This document shows, piece by piece, positions 41,801 to 52,293 of a stretch of DNA of 64,000 bases. How positions within the stretch are numbered: position 1 is the first letter of the stretch; every line of letters begins with the position of its first letter. Location of the stretch: the NCBI GenBank assembly GCA_037043015.1, contig CM073324.1, positions 20,786,097-20,850,096 of the forward strand, read 5' to 3'. The DNA is from Bryum argenteum (taxonomy: Eukaryota > Streptophyta > Bryopsida > Bryales > Bryaceae). A model generated the notes under the pieces. The model made no database searches. It saw only the letters and a program-made list of their open reading frames with translations, and had not been told where the DNA came from. Made by a program: the position numbers and the translations under genes.

Positions 41801-43061
41801 CAAAAAATGTCTGTGGAACTTGTGAACTATTATTCACTGTTTTCCGAATCGCCCAAACTCGTGTAATTATTTTCTATTGATTCTGCCCAAGCATACAGTA
41901 TGATCAATCATGTCATACCCGGATGAACAACGGTGGATAAAGACAGAGCGAATTCCTTGTCTGATAGAAATAATTTGTATCACGCAAAGATCAATGATGC
42001 TAAGATCATGTTAACGGCCTGCTAAAAAGAACAGCACTGGTCGTAACATGATTGATCCTAGATTGCTTCTCATGATATTAGTAATTTGTTTTACACATGT
42101 TACGATCATAGTGTGATACAGGTGGAGAGGTCATTCTCCATGAATGTATCATGATCCTGGCTACAATGTGGCATACGGAATCTCCTTAATCCGTATCACA
42201 CAATGATCAATCATGTTACGACTCCACAAAAAGAACACTCTACTATGAATGAGAGCTCTTGGCAGTTAACAACCTCGATGTAAGCGTCACGCTACTAAAC
42301 AGGGTGAAATTTGCATACAATCGAGATGATTGGCTCTGGTGTAGTAAACACAATCTCCATCACGACAGAAATTGTTTGTGTCGCTATGAATAAATAAAAT
42401 GATATTTCTTGAATGGAAGGCAGTTAACAACCTCAATATGAGCATGCATTGGTGTTGTGACATCAGGCAATTGTTCAAGTTGACTATTATGAGGTGAACT
42501 TTGTACACAGTCCATATAATTGGCTATGGTGTAGTAAACAAAATCTCCTTCATTGATTCTCATGATAGTAACTGTTTGTATCACACTGTGCGTAATCATG
42601 TTATGAGCACATTGTGATAGAATCCATATAATTGGCTAGAGTGTAGTAAACACCGATTATTCTCATGATGGGAATCGTTTTTATTACGGTATGATCGATC
42701 GTCTTGTAAGCATAGTGTGATACATACAGTTCGCAGAACCCTAATACGAGCATTGCACGGGACGAAGAAGAAGAAAGTGTCGTAGCATCATCCTTAATTA
42801 AGCTTGTGTAATTGTAATTATCATGTGTTAGCAGGCAATTGTTAAGGTGGCGAGGGATTGCCTGGAATCGCGGGCGATGTTGCGGACGAGGAGGCTAGTG
42901 GGAGCGCTAGAGTAACGACCACCAAGCTCACGTCCTCGCCACGACTTTCGCCGCGCGCCACCACCGTCGTCACCACGACGAGTCGCCCGTCGGAACGGAC
43001 TGCGACTGCGGTTGCGCCGGAACACGGCAGGACTGTAACTCCGACTGCGGCTCCTTCCCAT
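38896..43061 (-). CDS. SCL: SC35-like (SCL) serine/arginine-rich splicing factor, copy B
   Basis: SR splicing factor and paralogue of copy A. Exons on the minus strand: 43061-42862, 41084-41007, 40244-40080, 39802-39756, 39460-39415, 39168-39073 and 38974-38896. They sum to 711 nt, 236 residues plus TAA, with all phases matching. Start MGRSRSRSYSPAVFRRNRSR. A charged N-terminus precedes an RRM at residues about 55-131, with RNP2 LLVRNI, PEDVRIPFERFGTVKDVYLP and RNP1 RGFGFVQY. The shorter RS tail ends PETETTENARY. Intron 1 (1.78 kb) uses a GC donor (AG|GCAATC at 42861-42860) instead of GT; no GT nearby keeps the frame. Intron 1 is filled with repeats. The gene converges on RH35 with about 245 bp between stop codons. 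Confidence 0.9.
41140..42700. repeat. Multi-copy degenerate repeat in SCL-B intron 1
   Basis: At least six diverged copies over about 1.6 kb. Recurring words in order are TGGCTATGGTGT(G/A), RTGCAATTTCCTTGATT, TTCTCATGATA, AATCTGTATCACACAATGAT and AATCATGTTACGACTC. Examples begin near 41159, 41538, 42155, 42325, 42520 and 42633. Copies vary in length, with many indels. Confidence 0.75.
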
Positions 43062-43865
43062 CCTCACTAACTTCCTTAATCTTAATCCTTTTTCGTCACA
43101 GTGCTGCACTCTCAATAAGCATCCGATTGATGGCAAAAAGGAATGTGGACAGTGCTCAGTGACTAATTGATGAGGAGGAGCGAAATTTCTCGGTGGGTTT
43201 GATTCGCAATTGGTGTGTAAGGCAAGCAATTGTGGTGTGAGAGACAACGACGATGGTAGTTACAGCATCATGCTTCTCAAGGCGGTTCAAGGCTTTCGGA
43301 CTCTCTCCCATCCCGCCCCACCCACCTGCCTCGCTCTTGGATGAATGAAAATCATCCTTCTGGATGACGCTCGAGCGAAAACCCCCCTGGTACCCGACGG
43401 GTATCAATATCAGCACCTGCTAATGATTGGATTGCCCTTGATCATACTTTTAATTTACTTAATAATAATGTTATTTCTTTTCTTGAGAGTTTATTCTACA
43501 TGATCTTGATGTACACTACTTGGATTTGAAACCTTAAATTCTTTTGTTAATAATCTCATACGGCGTTTAAGGGGTGTAACATTTAAATACATATGTAATA
43601 TTTTGAAATTGCAAATTGTAAAATTTGTAACCAAGTGATTTTTATTTTTTTAATTTTGTTTCTATCGAAAAAGTTGGTTAGATTGGATGATAGGAATTTT
43701 TCACCTTTTACTTTGGCCTATATTTTACTTTAAGGTAGCTATACTTATAATTTCATACTATATAAGTATAGAAGGGGTTTAAAATAGGATGAATTGTACT
43801 TTTTATGATTTTATATATTAGATTTATGTGAGGATCCAAGTATTGTTATATATCTTATAGTAATA
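43062..43865. other. Divergent promoter region of SCL-B and PLATZ gene
   Basis: About 800 bp shared upstream region. The SCL-B side is mixed in composition. From about 43430 it turns strongly AT-rich towards the PLATZ gene. A TATA-like box is listed separately. Confidence 0.5.
43759..43765 (+). promoter_or_regulatory. Candidate TATA box of PLATZ gene
   Basis: TATATAA lies about 100 bp before the ATG at 43866, a plausible distance for a short 5' UTR. The surroundings are AT-rich, so chance occurrence is possible. Confidence 0.35.
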
Positions 43866-45098
43866 ATGGGTATGGATCTTCGGCCTCTTATTCCTGATTG
43901 GTTCATTCAGTTGCCTTCAAAATTAGATTACATGGTGGATGATCTTTGCTGTGAAGATCATGGAGAAGCATTCAAAAGAGACTTTGAGGAAAGAGGAGCG
44001 AAAGTATTGAAGAAATGGAGTGCAAATTACTATTGTTTGACGTGCAAAAAAGGTTGTCTTTGTACTTGTTGTTTTGAGAGCGGAAATCTTCATGAAAATC
44101 ACGTAAAAATATTTGTTCATCAAGCATCTAAGAGACCTGCCATAAGGGCTTTGACTAAAGATGACATTCCTTGTGAAGAACTTTTGGGACCGTTCAATCA
44201 AGCTTTACACGAGTTATCAACTTGGATATGGAATGGACACAAGATGTACTATTTGGCGCCTCCAGAAACATGCAAAGTAGCAAAAAGTAACGCATGTGTA
44301 ACATGTAGAAGAAAAGAAACGGGTGACGTGCGTTTTAAATATTGTTCAATTTTGTGTTTAGTAAGTGCCAACCGTCCTATAAGATCAAGACCATCAAATG
44401 TTTCGGCACAAAGACCATCAATTCCGGAGCCATCTTCTCCTAAAGTATCATCGAAAATTTGTAATACATCACAATTGTCATTGAAGCCAAGTTCATCAAA
44501 TTCAAAAAAAAGAAAAGTTGATGGTGTCGTTATTCAAGATAAGTCCGATGATGTTCATGGTGGATACCATAAAGGAAAAAGGTCAAAAGTGAACCATCAA
44601 CATGATGTTAGTAATTTTTGTGCACATTGGAAGAAACTCGAGGACCAAATAAAGACAAATCCCACTCAAACCGAGATAAATCCTAATTATACATGTATCA
44701 ATAATAAAGTTTCCAAGACTATGAAGGAACTCTTGACATTTGTGATTTGTCTTTGTGCTGAAAATCCTCCAATCGAATTGCAAGGAAATGTTGAAAAAGA
44801 AAATGAGGTATTCAAGAACTTTATCGAAGCACTCAAACTTTCAAAAGCCAAGAGTGATTCCAAGCAAGCTTCACAATTACCATCTTCTAATGATATTGAA
44901 ACAAGTAGTAGCAACATGCTTGTTGAAGACAAAGATCAAGTACTAGCACCTTCAAATGGCGAGGATCAAATGCCACCCGAGAATGAAAATAAAAAAAGTA
45001 ACTACAATCCACAATTTGTATATGTACTTGGTTTTTTAAATTCACTGTTTTGTGAGGAATTTGACAATAATAATGTAGAAAGCAAAGATTCCAAATAA
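43866..45098 (+). CDS. PLATZ-type zinc-binding protein, long and intronless
   Basis: PLATZ proteins are plant-specific zinc-dependent DNA-binding repressors of AT-rich sequences. This single exon encodes 410 residues. The N-terminal PLATZ-like region has CCEDHG (28-33), CLTCKKGCLCTCCF (57-70), NLHENHVKIF (74-83) and, after WNGHKMYYL, CVTCRRKETGDVRFKYCSI (144-162). This order of Cys/His pairs is the PLATZ pattern. An NLS-like KKRKV is at 214-218. The second half is Ser/Asn/Lys-rich, carries a helical stretch (TMKELLTFVICLCAENPP) and has no domain I recognise. Typical PLATZ proteins are about 200-260 residues and usually have introns, so this is an unusual member. Coding sequence is AT-rich, unlike the neighbouring genes. 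Start: the first Met in the frame; Met3 is an alternative. Confidence 0.75.
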   Translation: MGMDLRPLIPDWFIQLPSKLDYMVDDLCCEDHGEAFKRDFEERGAKVLKKWSANYYCLTCKKGCLCTCCFESGNLHENHVKIFVHQASKRPAIRALTKDDIPCEELLGPFNQALHELSTWIWNGHKMYYLAPPETCKVAKSNACVTCRRKETGDVRFKYCSILCLVSANRPIRSRPSNVSAQRPSIPEPSSPKVSSKICNTSQLSLKPSSSNSKKRKVDGVVIQDKSDDVHGGYHKGKRSKVNHQHDVSNFCAHWKKLEDQIKTNPTQTEINPNYTCINNKVSKTMKELLTFVICLCAENPPIELQGNVEKENEVFKNFIEALKLSKAKSDSKQASQLPSSNDIETSSSNMLVEDKDQVLAPSNGEDQMPPENENKKSNYNPQFVYVLGFLNSLFCEEFDNNNVESKDSK

Positions 45099-46871
45099 TT
45101 TCTTGGAATAACATTTGTGTAATAGCAAAGTCTTTCTACACTACATTTGTGAATATCCATTCTCCACGAGCCAATAAGAGAGCCCGCAGTACCCCAAAAA
45201 TTAATCAATAAAGTTGCAAAAAAGTGCTAAAGGGCCAAGCAAACCTTCAAGGTCAAAATGGGTTCTTTCCAACTTACAATATTATGATCAAACAAAAAGT
45301 GTTGAATTCATATTAACAATGTGATGTTTAGGGTTTAGGGTTTAGGGTTTAGTCACCGAGCTATGGGATTTTCAATTGAAAATATACATACTACCAATTT
45401 CACAAGCTAGCCATGGAGTGTATTTATCGCAATTTGTGCTCCTTGATTATCTCTTAATAGTAAATCGGTAGGAGTGAAGAGATTGCAACTTTGAGTGGGT
45501 GACCCAACTTTAGTATTATGCACATCTGTTGCATATTCTATGGACCATACTTTCTATGTAGGTCTAGTCCTACATCAATTTATGGTCGGTGCTTATGCAT
45601 GCGTGAAGCAAAATTTAGGCATAATGCAAAATGTTTTTTATGAGGAGATTTCAAATTAATAATTACCACCTCCTATTTTGAATTATTTTCTTTTTTGGGA
45701 TTTCTTTAGTTGAAATTTTTTTTTTGCAAGTTTACTTCTTTTTGGTGAGTGTCGGGAGGACATGGGTCCCACAAATCTAGGTCTACATCAAAACTTCAAA
45801 TTTTCCATCATTTAATTCAAAAAAATGTGTGAATGGGCTTAACCCCTAAAGTCGATTGAGGCCATATTGAGGTGGTTTGGGGTTTGATCAGCCTCAGGCT
45901 TATTGTTTTTAGCTCACATGAATTTGAAAGCTTTTGCAAATTAGAAAGTTTTCTCATACCTTTCCAATGTCATTTCATGCTTAAAAATTCCTCATACTTT
46001 AGGAGATATTCATGGTCAATGTTTGAAAACACTATTTGAAATGTGCCCAGACTGATTGCCATAAGTGTGGTATTTGCTCATTTATCCTCAAAATATGAGT
46101 TAAAGTGCAGATACTTCATAAACTCACCTGAAATTGAGATTTCACGTTTTTCAAGCTCTGTTTTTGTTTTTTTTTTTTTTTTTTTTTTTTAATATGTAAA
46201 AAATGTTCCAAGGCATAATCTCATCATTTGGATTTCAAATCCAATCATTCTTTAATTGCCATTTCTATCGTCAAAGACTAGCCTTTGTAGATGGCTTTCA
46301 ACATACCTCCATGTGAATAATCAAGCGTTTCTTCACGTTCTATAGGTTGCATGAGAGTATATAATTGCATAAACATGTTCCAACTCATTCAGGAACAAGG
46401 AAGTGAAGAGCCTCATATCAAATTTCCTACCAAAATGGTAATATTTTTGCCTTGAAAAAACTAGACAATTACCCTTTCGACAACAAGGAAAATAAAACTT
46501 TTGATTTCTTCAACTTTGAACATTATGATCTCACAATCGGTAAGAGCTTTGAATAATCTCCTTTCCATGTACCCCAAATAAAAATATGACCATTTGAATG
46601 CACGAGTGTTCCTTCCTAGCAATAAAGGGAAGCACTATAAACAAGACCAAGACCAGCGGCCAAAAGGTCAAAAGAAACGACCAAGACGAAGACTTTCCCA
46701 TTCCAGCACGGCAAGCACCTATTCCGCGCCCACCAATTCCATAATCCATACCATCACTCACCAGCTCCGTTCGGTAAGTAAGCAAGTTCCGACATGGGCA
46801 ATTCAAACCCAACAAACATTCAATCGATTGATGAATTGATGGTTTGATGGATTGACCAAGCAGAGGTAGCG
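45099..46871. other. Spacer between PLATZ and acyl-activating enzyme genes
   Basis: AT-rich to about 46.5 kb, with the TTTAGGG run listed separately and T-tracts at about 45716 and 46163-46190. The last 300 bp are the likely promoter and 5' UTR of the downstream gene. No coding sequence supported. Confidence 0.5.
45327..45352 (+). repeat. Interstitial plant telomere repeat
   Basis: Three perfect TTTAGGG units followed by a partial TTTAG. This is the telomere unit of most land plants. The tract is too short to be a chromosome end. Confidence 0.85.
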
Positions 46872-49800
46872 ATGGAGATCGAGGATACAGGAGTGAGCAT
46901 TGAGCAGGTGACGGAAGCGCACTTGCAACAAGCAGGCTTACCAGCAAGCGAAGCTCGCAACTTCCTTGAACGATTGCACGCCATCTTGCTCGACTCCGAT
47001 TCTACGCCCACAACATGGCGACGAGTTTCTACTGAGCTTCTTCGCCCGCAGTTTCCATTTCGCCTCCACCAACTCCTGTACTACTCCACTTACAAGCACT
47101 GGGACTCGAACTCTCTTGGCCCCCCTCTTGGATGGATCCCCTCCCGGTAAGCCCCAGTTCTTGCACAGGGGGGAATCGATATTGGGAATTTTCTTGGGTT
47201 CTGATATTGAAGAATGTGGCAGGGAAGTGGCGAGCCGGTCGAATTTGGGCCGTCTCTTAGCAAAGAAGAGGTTCGGGAGCTTCAGGGAGATGCAGCGATG
47301 GAGTGCACAGCATCCGGAGGAGTATTTCCCGGAAGTTTGGGAGCATCAGAGCTTGATGTTTCACGAACGACCGCGGTGTGTTCTTGACAAGAGCACAGGG
47401 TTGTGGCTGCCGGGTGCGCGATTGAACGCGGCCGAGTGCTGCTTGGTCTCGAAGCCTGATTCTTTCATTGCTGTCGTGTATTGCAATGAGGGCGAGGATG
47501 AGCTTCCTTTACAGCGTCTTACACTGGCTCAGTTTCGAGCCAATGTCAGGTACGGCTACGGCTATGGCTATGATCATGGCTATTTCTTCTTTTCGTTGTT
47601 GGAAGTTTTGGAAATGACATGGGCGTGGTATACAGCCGCATCGCGAATGCGTTGGAAACGCTCGGGTTTCGGTGCGGGGACGCCATAGCTATCGATATGC
47701 CTATGAATGTGCATGCTGTGACTGCGTACTTGGCGATTATTCTTGCTGGAATGGTCGCTGTCCCTGTTCCTGATAGCTTTGTTGCTAAGGAGATTGCTGT
47801 TCGTCTTCGTCTTTCTAAAGCCAAGGCCATCTTCACTCAGGTCTTTTATCTCGTGTCATTTCAATTCGATGCATGATAGATCAAAGATTAATTTTTTCTG
47901 TAGTAGGTTCATGTTCATTCTAGAATATACAGTTGGATTTTCCATACTTGTGGATTCCCCATTCTTTGCTAATTAGACATTAAAAGAGAACGCTCCAAGT
48001 GGCCTCTCGCATGGGAGATATTTTTTGTCTTTCTGGGGTTTAGGCGCTTCTAGGTTGAGGAACTTTCAGGCGAGAATTTTCAGGGTTCGAAGTCTGTCAT
48101 TGAGCGGAAGTAAAATTCTACAAGTATATTACAGGAAGCTATGAGGCTTGGGTTTAATTTTTTGTTAGAAGCTCTGACTAGAGCGATTTGTACTGGGGAT
48201 ATGGCAGGATGTTATAATGCGAGGAGGCAAGAAGCTACCTCTTTACAGGTAATGGAATTTGCATTAGTCTTGAGCCTCGTAGCTGGAGTGACGAATCTAA
48301 TATTGTAATTGTTGCAGTCGTGTGGTGGAGGCTCAATGCCCGCTTGCCATCGTCATTCCCGCCGATGGCAAAGCTTCCTGCCTCCGACTCCGAAACGGAG
48401 ACATGCTGTGGAGTGAATTGGTGTCCAAAGCAAACCACTTGAGCAGGTAAATACAGAACTAAAAATCCCCGATTTCTTTTACGAAGTAGCAAGCATCGAA
48501 GCCAGTTAGTAGAAAGAAATTATATGCAGGATAGTAGAACAATCAAAGATGTAGGAGTAACACTCATCTGGTCTGGGGGGAGATTGTGCAGACCGGATGA
48601 GTACCGAGCTGTGGTGCAATCCATGGATTCATGCTCAAGCATACTTTTCTCGTCGGGCACGACAGGTTGAGATACTACTACCCTTGCTCAGTTTCAATCG
48701 AACCTCAATATATATAGTTGTCGGCGGTGAACAAGTCTATTGATGTTCTTTGGATATTGTGCAGGGGAGCCCAAGGCAATTCCATGGACGCACCACACGC
48801 CACTCCGATGTGCAGCTGATTCATGGGCTCACCTTGACATCCAGAAAGGAGATGTGGTCTGTTGGCCTACGAACCTGGGCTGGATGGTCGGTCCTATGGT
48901 TCTCTTCTCTGCTCTTGTGAACGGCGCCACCATTGCCCTCTACAACGGTTCCCCTCTCGGGCGAGGCTTCGGCAAATTTGTGCAGGTACGCAAAAGACTC
49001 TAAAACTTCAAAACGTGCAATTAAGTTCATTAGAGCCATGGGTCAGATCTTTGGATTTCGAGCTAAAAGCTGGTGATAACAGGACGCTAAAGTGTCGATG
49101 CTTGGGACGGTTCCCGGCTTGGTGAGAACTTGGAGAGGCAGCAATTGTATGGAGAATCTCGACTGGTCTTCAGTTCGGTGGGTGCACCTTCCATCTCTTT
49201 TTCAAATGACAAGCTGAAACAACAAAATCTCATTCAGAATGACTTGCAGGGCATTTGGTTCCACCGGCGAGACATCGACGCCAGATGACGATCTCTGGCT
49301 GAGTTCCAGGGCAAGCTACAAGCCAGTTCTAGAATGCTGTGGGGGAACGGAGTTAGGAGCCATGTACGTGGGTGGGAATTTAGTGCAGCCTCAGGCTTTT
49401 GCCGCATTTAGCACTCCCGGAATGACCTTCCAAATCTACATTCTCGACGACAATAGCAACCCTTATGTAAGCATCATTCACTCCCCCTCGCAAGTAAGTT
49501 TCGTTGATAGAAAACTTTGTTGATACCGATTTTCCTGCAGCCAGAGGAAGCAGCATGCACAGGGGAGCTTGTTCTTCATCCACACATTTTTGGAGCTTCA
49601 ACCAGACTTCTTAATGCCGATCACCACAAAGTGTACTACGAAGGAATGCCTATCATCAACGGAAAGGTGCTTACCTGGTCTCAGCATTGATGGTGAACTT
49701 CCTCATTCTTCTCTCCTAACTCAGTTTTCTCTGGTGTTCCAGCAAATGAGACGCCATGGAGATATCTTTCAACGATTCAATGGAGGTTTCTATAGAGCTC

Positions 49801-50395
49801 ATGGACGGTCTGACGATACCATGAACCTTGGTGGCATCAAAGTAAGTTCAATGCTCTCATGTTTCCATCCTCGTTTTTGCCTCCCTACAATACTGGTGAC
49901 TGTTTCCATTTTCGTTTCCCTACAACGCTTGCGATTCTTTCCATGTTTTGTTTCTTAGTGGTGAAGCTGGTCTTGCAGGCGAGCGCTGTGGAGATTGAGC
50001 AGGTTTGCAACAAAGCTCACGAATCGGTACAGGAAACAGCAGCCATCGCGGTTCAGCCGCCCGGGGGAGGTCCAGAGGAGCTCGTCATTGCGGTGGTGCT
50101 GAAACCAGGTTACGAATCTAGCAACAAAACGGAGCTTCAAAAGCTATTCTACTCTCATGTCATGTCCAACTTGAACCCTCTCTTCAAGGTACAGCTTGAA
50201 CCTCTCCAACCTCAATGGCTCTCTAACCAACCCTCTCAATGGAAAAGTAACCATTCTCTGCAACTTGTTATTCAGGTAAAGGCGGTGGCGATCTTTCCCG
50301 AGTTTCCTCGCACACCTTCAAACAAATTGCTCAGGCGTGTTCTCAGGGTCGATTGTGCCAAAATTCTGTATCCTCCACGACGCTCACGTTTGTAG
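46872..50395 (+). CDS. AAE18: Acyl-activating enzyme, AAE17/18 type, peroxisomal
   Basis: AMP-forming acyl-CoA synthetase family: activates a carboxylic acid through an acyl-adenylate and transfers it to CoA. Exons 46872-47146, 47223-47549, 47636-47840, 48208-48248, 48318-48446, 48592-48665, 48765-48985, 49083-49177, 49238-49466, 49541-49666, 49743-49841, 49979-50188 and 50276-50395 give 2151 nt, 716 residues, close to the Arabidopsis homologues. The AMP-binding signature [14 protein letters not shown] spans the exon 6/7 junction (residues about 345-358). Further motifs are [28 protein letters not shown] and the C-terminal [14 protein letters not shown] with the catalytic Lys. The protein ends in SRL, a canonical type 1 peroxisomal targeting signal. 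Arabidopsis AAE18 acts on phenoxyalkanoic acids such as 2,4-DB; the natural substrate here is unknown. Confidence 0.95.
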
Positions 50396-50483
50396 AGGTT
50401 CAAGATCAGATGATTATAGTTAGGTAAAACAACAATAGTTCCATGAATCATTCACGATTGTGAAATGGTTTAATTTCTACCGT

Positions 50484-50762
50484 TTAGTGGTGGTCATTGC
50501 CTGCTGCTGCTTGTGCTGCTTCCTCGGCGTGCCGGAGGTGACGGATTTCAGTAGGCCAAGCAACAGCGTAGGAAAGGGCCCCAACAGCTAGCATTGCATC
50601 CGTGAGAGGCCGGATGCTGCCAGTTTGAACATACTTCTCGTTGTACTTGTACAACCTTTTCCATGTGTCTTGCATTATCTTCTCCATGCTGAATGATGAT
50701 TTCATGTACGTGGGGAGGTCTTTTACCTTCAGGCTTGCTATGTTCTTCAATGCTGACGCCAT
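50484..50762 (-). CDS. Mitochondrial ATP synthase subunit f-like small protein
   Basis: 92 residues, one coding exon. An acceptor (TTTCTGCAG) lies just before the ATG, so a 5' UTR intron is likely. The sequence SLKVKDLPTYM, then LYKYNEKYVQTGSI and a hydrophobic stretch AMLAVGALSYAVAWP followed by HLRHAEE, parallels the animal subunit f pattern (short LGELP start, Tyr-rich stretch, KGSI, one membrane span, KHLKHER). Subunit f is a single-span Fo component at the dimer interface. Assignment rests on pattern similarity. It converges on the AAE gene with 88 bp between stops. Confidence 0.6.
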   Translation of the reverse strand: MASALKNIASLKVKDLPTYMKSSFSMEKIMQDTWKRLYKYNEKYVQTGSIRPLTDAMLAVGALSYAVAWPTEIRHLRHAEEAAQAAAGNDHH

Positions 50763-51325
50763 CTCTGCAGAAATGAGAAGCAGGTTCAGATCTATATGTA
50801 ACCTCCATCTGTACTAAATAATTTGTTATGATCACGAATCTCAAATCTTCATGCGAAACGATCAAATCTCAACAGAACTGATCCTAACATGTGTCAGAAA
50901 GCGCGAATGTCAATGATAACAACTTCACCACGGTTTTGAGAATGTAGAATTCCTTCACTCGATTTTAGGTCATCCGAACAAGGCATGCTTTGGGTGATTT
51001 TTTTTCTCCTAACAGTTGGAATTCAGGATCAACAAGTGGTGGAAAATGTTCTTACCGACATTAGTATGCAACCTAAATGGAAGAACCATTTGTGTAGGCT
51101 TAGTCAACAATAAGTGTAAATTTCTTCCTGTAAATTCAATCTCCAGGTACTTGTAGGGAATGTGACAATTTGAAAATGAGCATTCAATCGATACCAGTGC
51201 GGTTGGGATTGTGTAGAAAGTGGGGTGGAAGGACCTGAGGAGAATCGAACGGGTGAAGATTAGATGAGAAAGGGTAAACTCTTCAAAGAAAGCAAAGTAA
51301 TTCCTACGTACTTGGTACTAGTTTG

Positions 51326-51560
51326 CACCTGCGGTGTTGCTGGGCTCATACAAATAATTTTCAATATTTATGGGGCCGTAAATACTCTCAAATTCACTAT
51401 CTTGGAATTTAGAAGCCCCCATTCGTTGCCAGCACCTTTTCAAAAATACTCGATTTTAATGACACCTCATGCACCCTAATCCGACTGACGGTCTCTAAGA
51501 TCATAATGCCACTCACACATAGAACAAACTATGTGCCTTAAATGATAGATTTGTAACCAT
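51326..51560. repeat. Fourth copy of the dispersed repeat
   Basis: Shares GGCCGTAAATACTCTCAAA, CACTATCTTGGAAT, CACCTCATGCACCCTAATC, AAGATCATAATGCCACTC and GAACAAACTATGTGCC with the copies at 19.8-20.5 kb, about 31 kb away, in the same orientation. Confidence 0.65.
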
Positions 51561-52200
51561 TCAGAAAAATATTAACCCTTGAACACCACTTAGGAAAATC
51601 TTAACCTCTCAAGAAAACATCAATCATTTTTGAACAATGCATAATTGAATTGTTGTTTCTTTCTTGAGTACCTAAACATTTGTAGTAATTAAGATTTAAA
51701 TTCCAATTATGTGTTGCAAATAATGATTCAATCATTACAAGTTAGCTTGTTGATATCCAGAAAAGTAATTCTTTGAGAGGGTAAGCACTCTCAGGCACTT
51801 TTTCAACTTATACTACTTCTTCGTGCTCATTCAACTGTGAAGCTTAAATTCTAGTTGCACAACTATCCACAATGCATTGGTGTTTCCAAATACTCTTGAG
51901 TTGCAAATACATCTAAGATCAAATTGATGAAATTCAAAACATGAATTTATGTACACGGTACATTAATCTCATACATTCATTGGTTAAGCTCAAATTTGTC
52001 TAACAACCTTTTCGAGTTTCAAAATTTGAAAACCCGGTTTACCCAATGTGTGGTCAAACGTTGAGAATCAAGTAGCCATAGCATATAATTTGGCTAAATT
52101 ATTTCATTTGATTCGAAAATGACAATTCAATCATAAGTAACTAACTTCAAGGTTTCTTTTGTTGAAAGTTTGAAATAATAAATTTTCTTCCCAATTTCTT

Positions 52201-52214
52201 AAACCCTAAACCCT
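52201..52214 (+). promoter_or_regulatory. Telo-box (double)
   Basis: AAACCCTAAACCCT about 90 bp before the likely start codon. Telo-boxes are frequent near the 5' ends of plant translation-related genes, which fits an RNA-modifying enzyme. Confidence 0.55.
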
Positions 52215-52293
52215 GCCTATCTCGCCTCTTGCGAGAGGTTTGTTGCAAGGTTCCTGTGGCTATGGCGATAAGACTCTTGCTCAAATCCTAGTG

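Larger units (their letters stand above)
50763..52293. other. Divergent upstream region of subunit f-like and RNA methyltransferase genes
   Basis: Expected to hold 5' UTR exon(s) of the minus-strand gene, the dispersed repeat copy at 51326-51560 and the telo-box at 52201. The middle is AT-rich without other recognised features. Confidence 0.5.
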
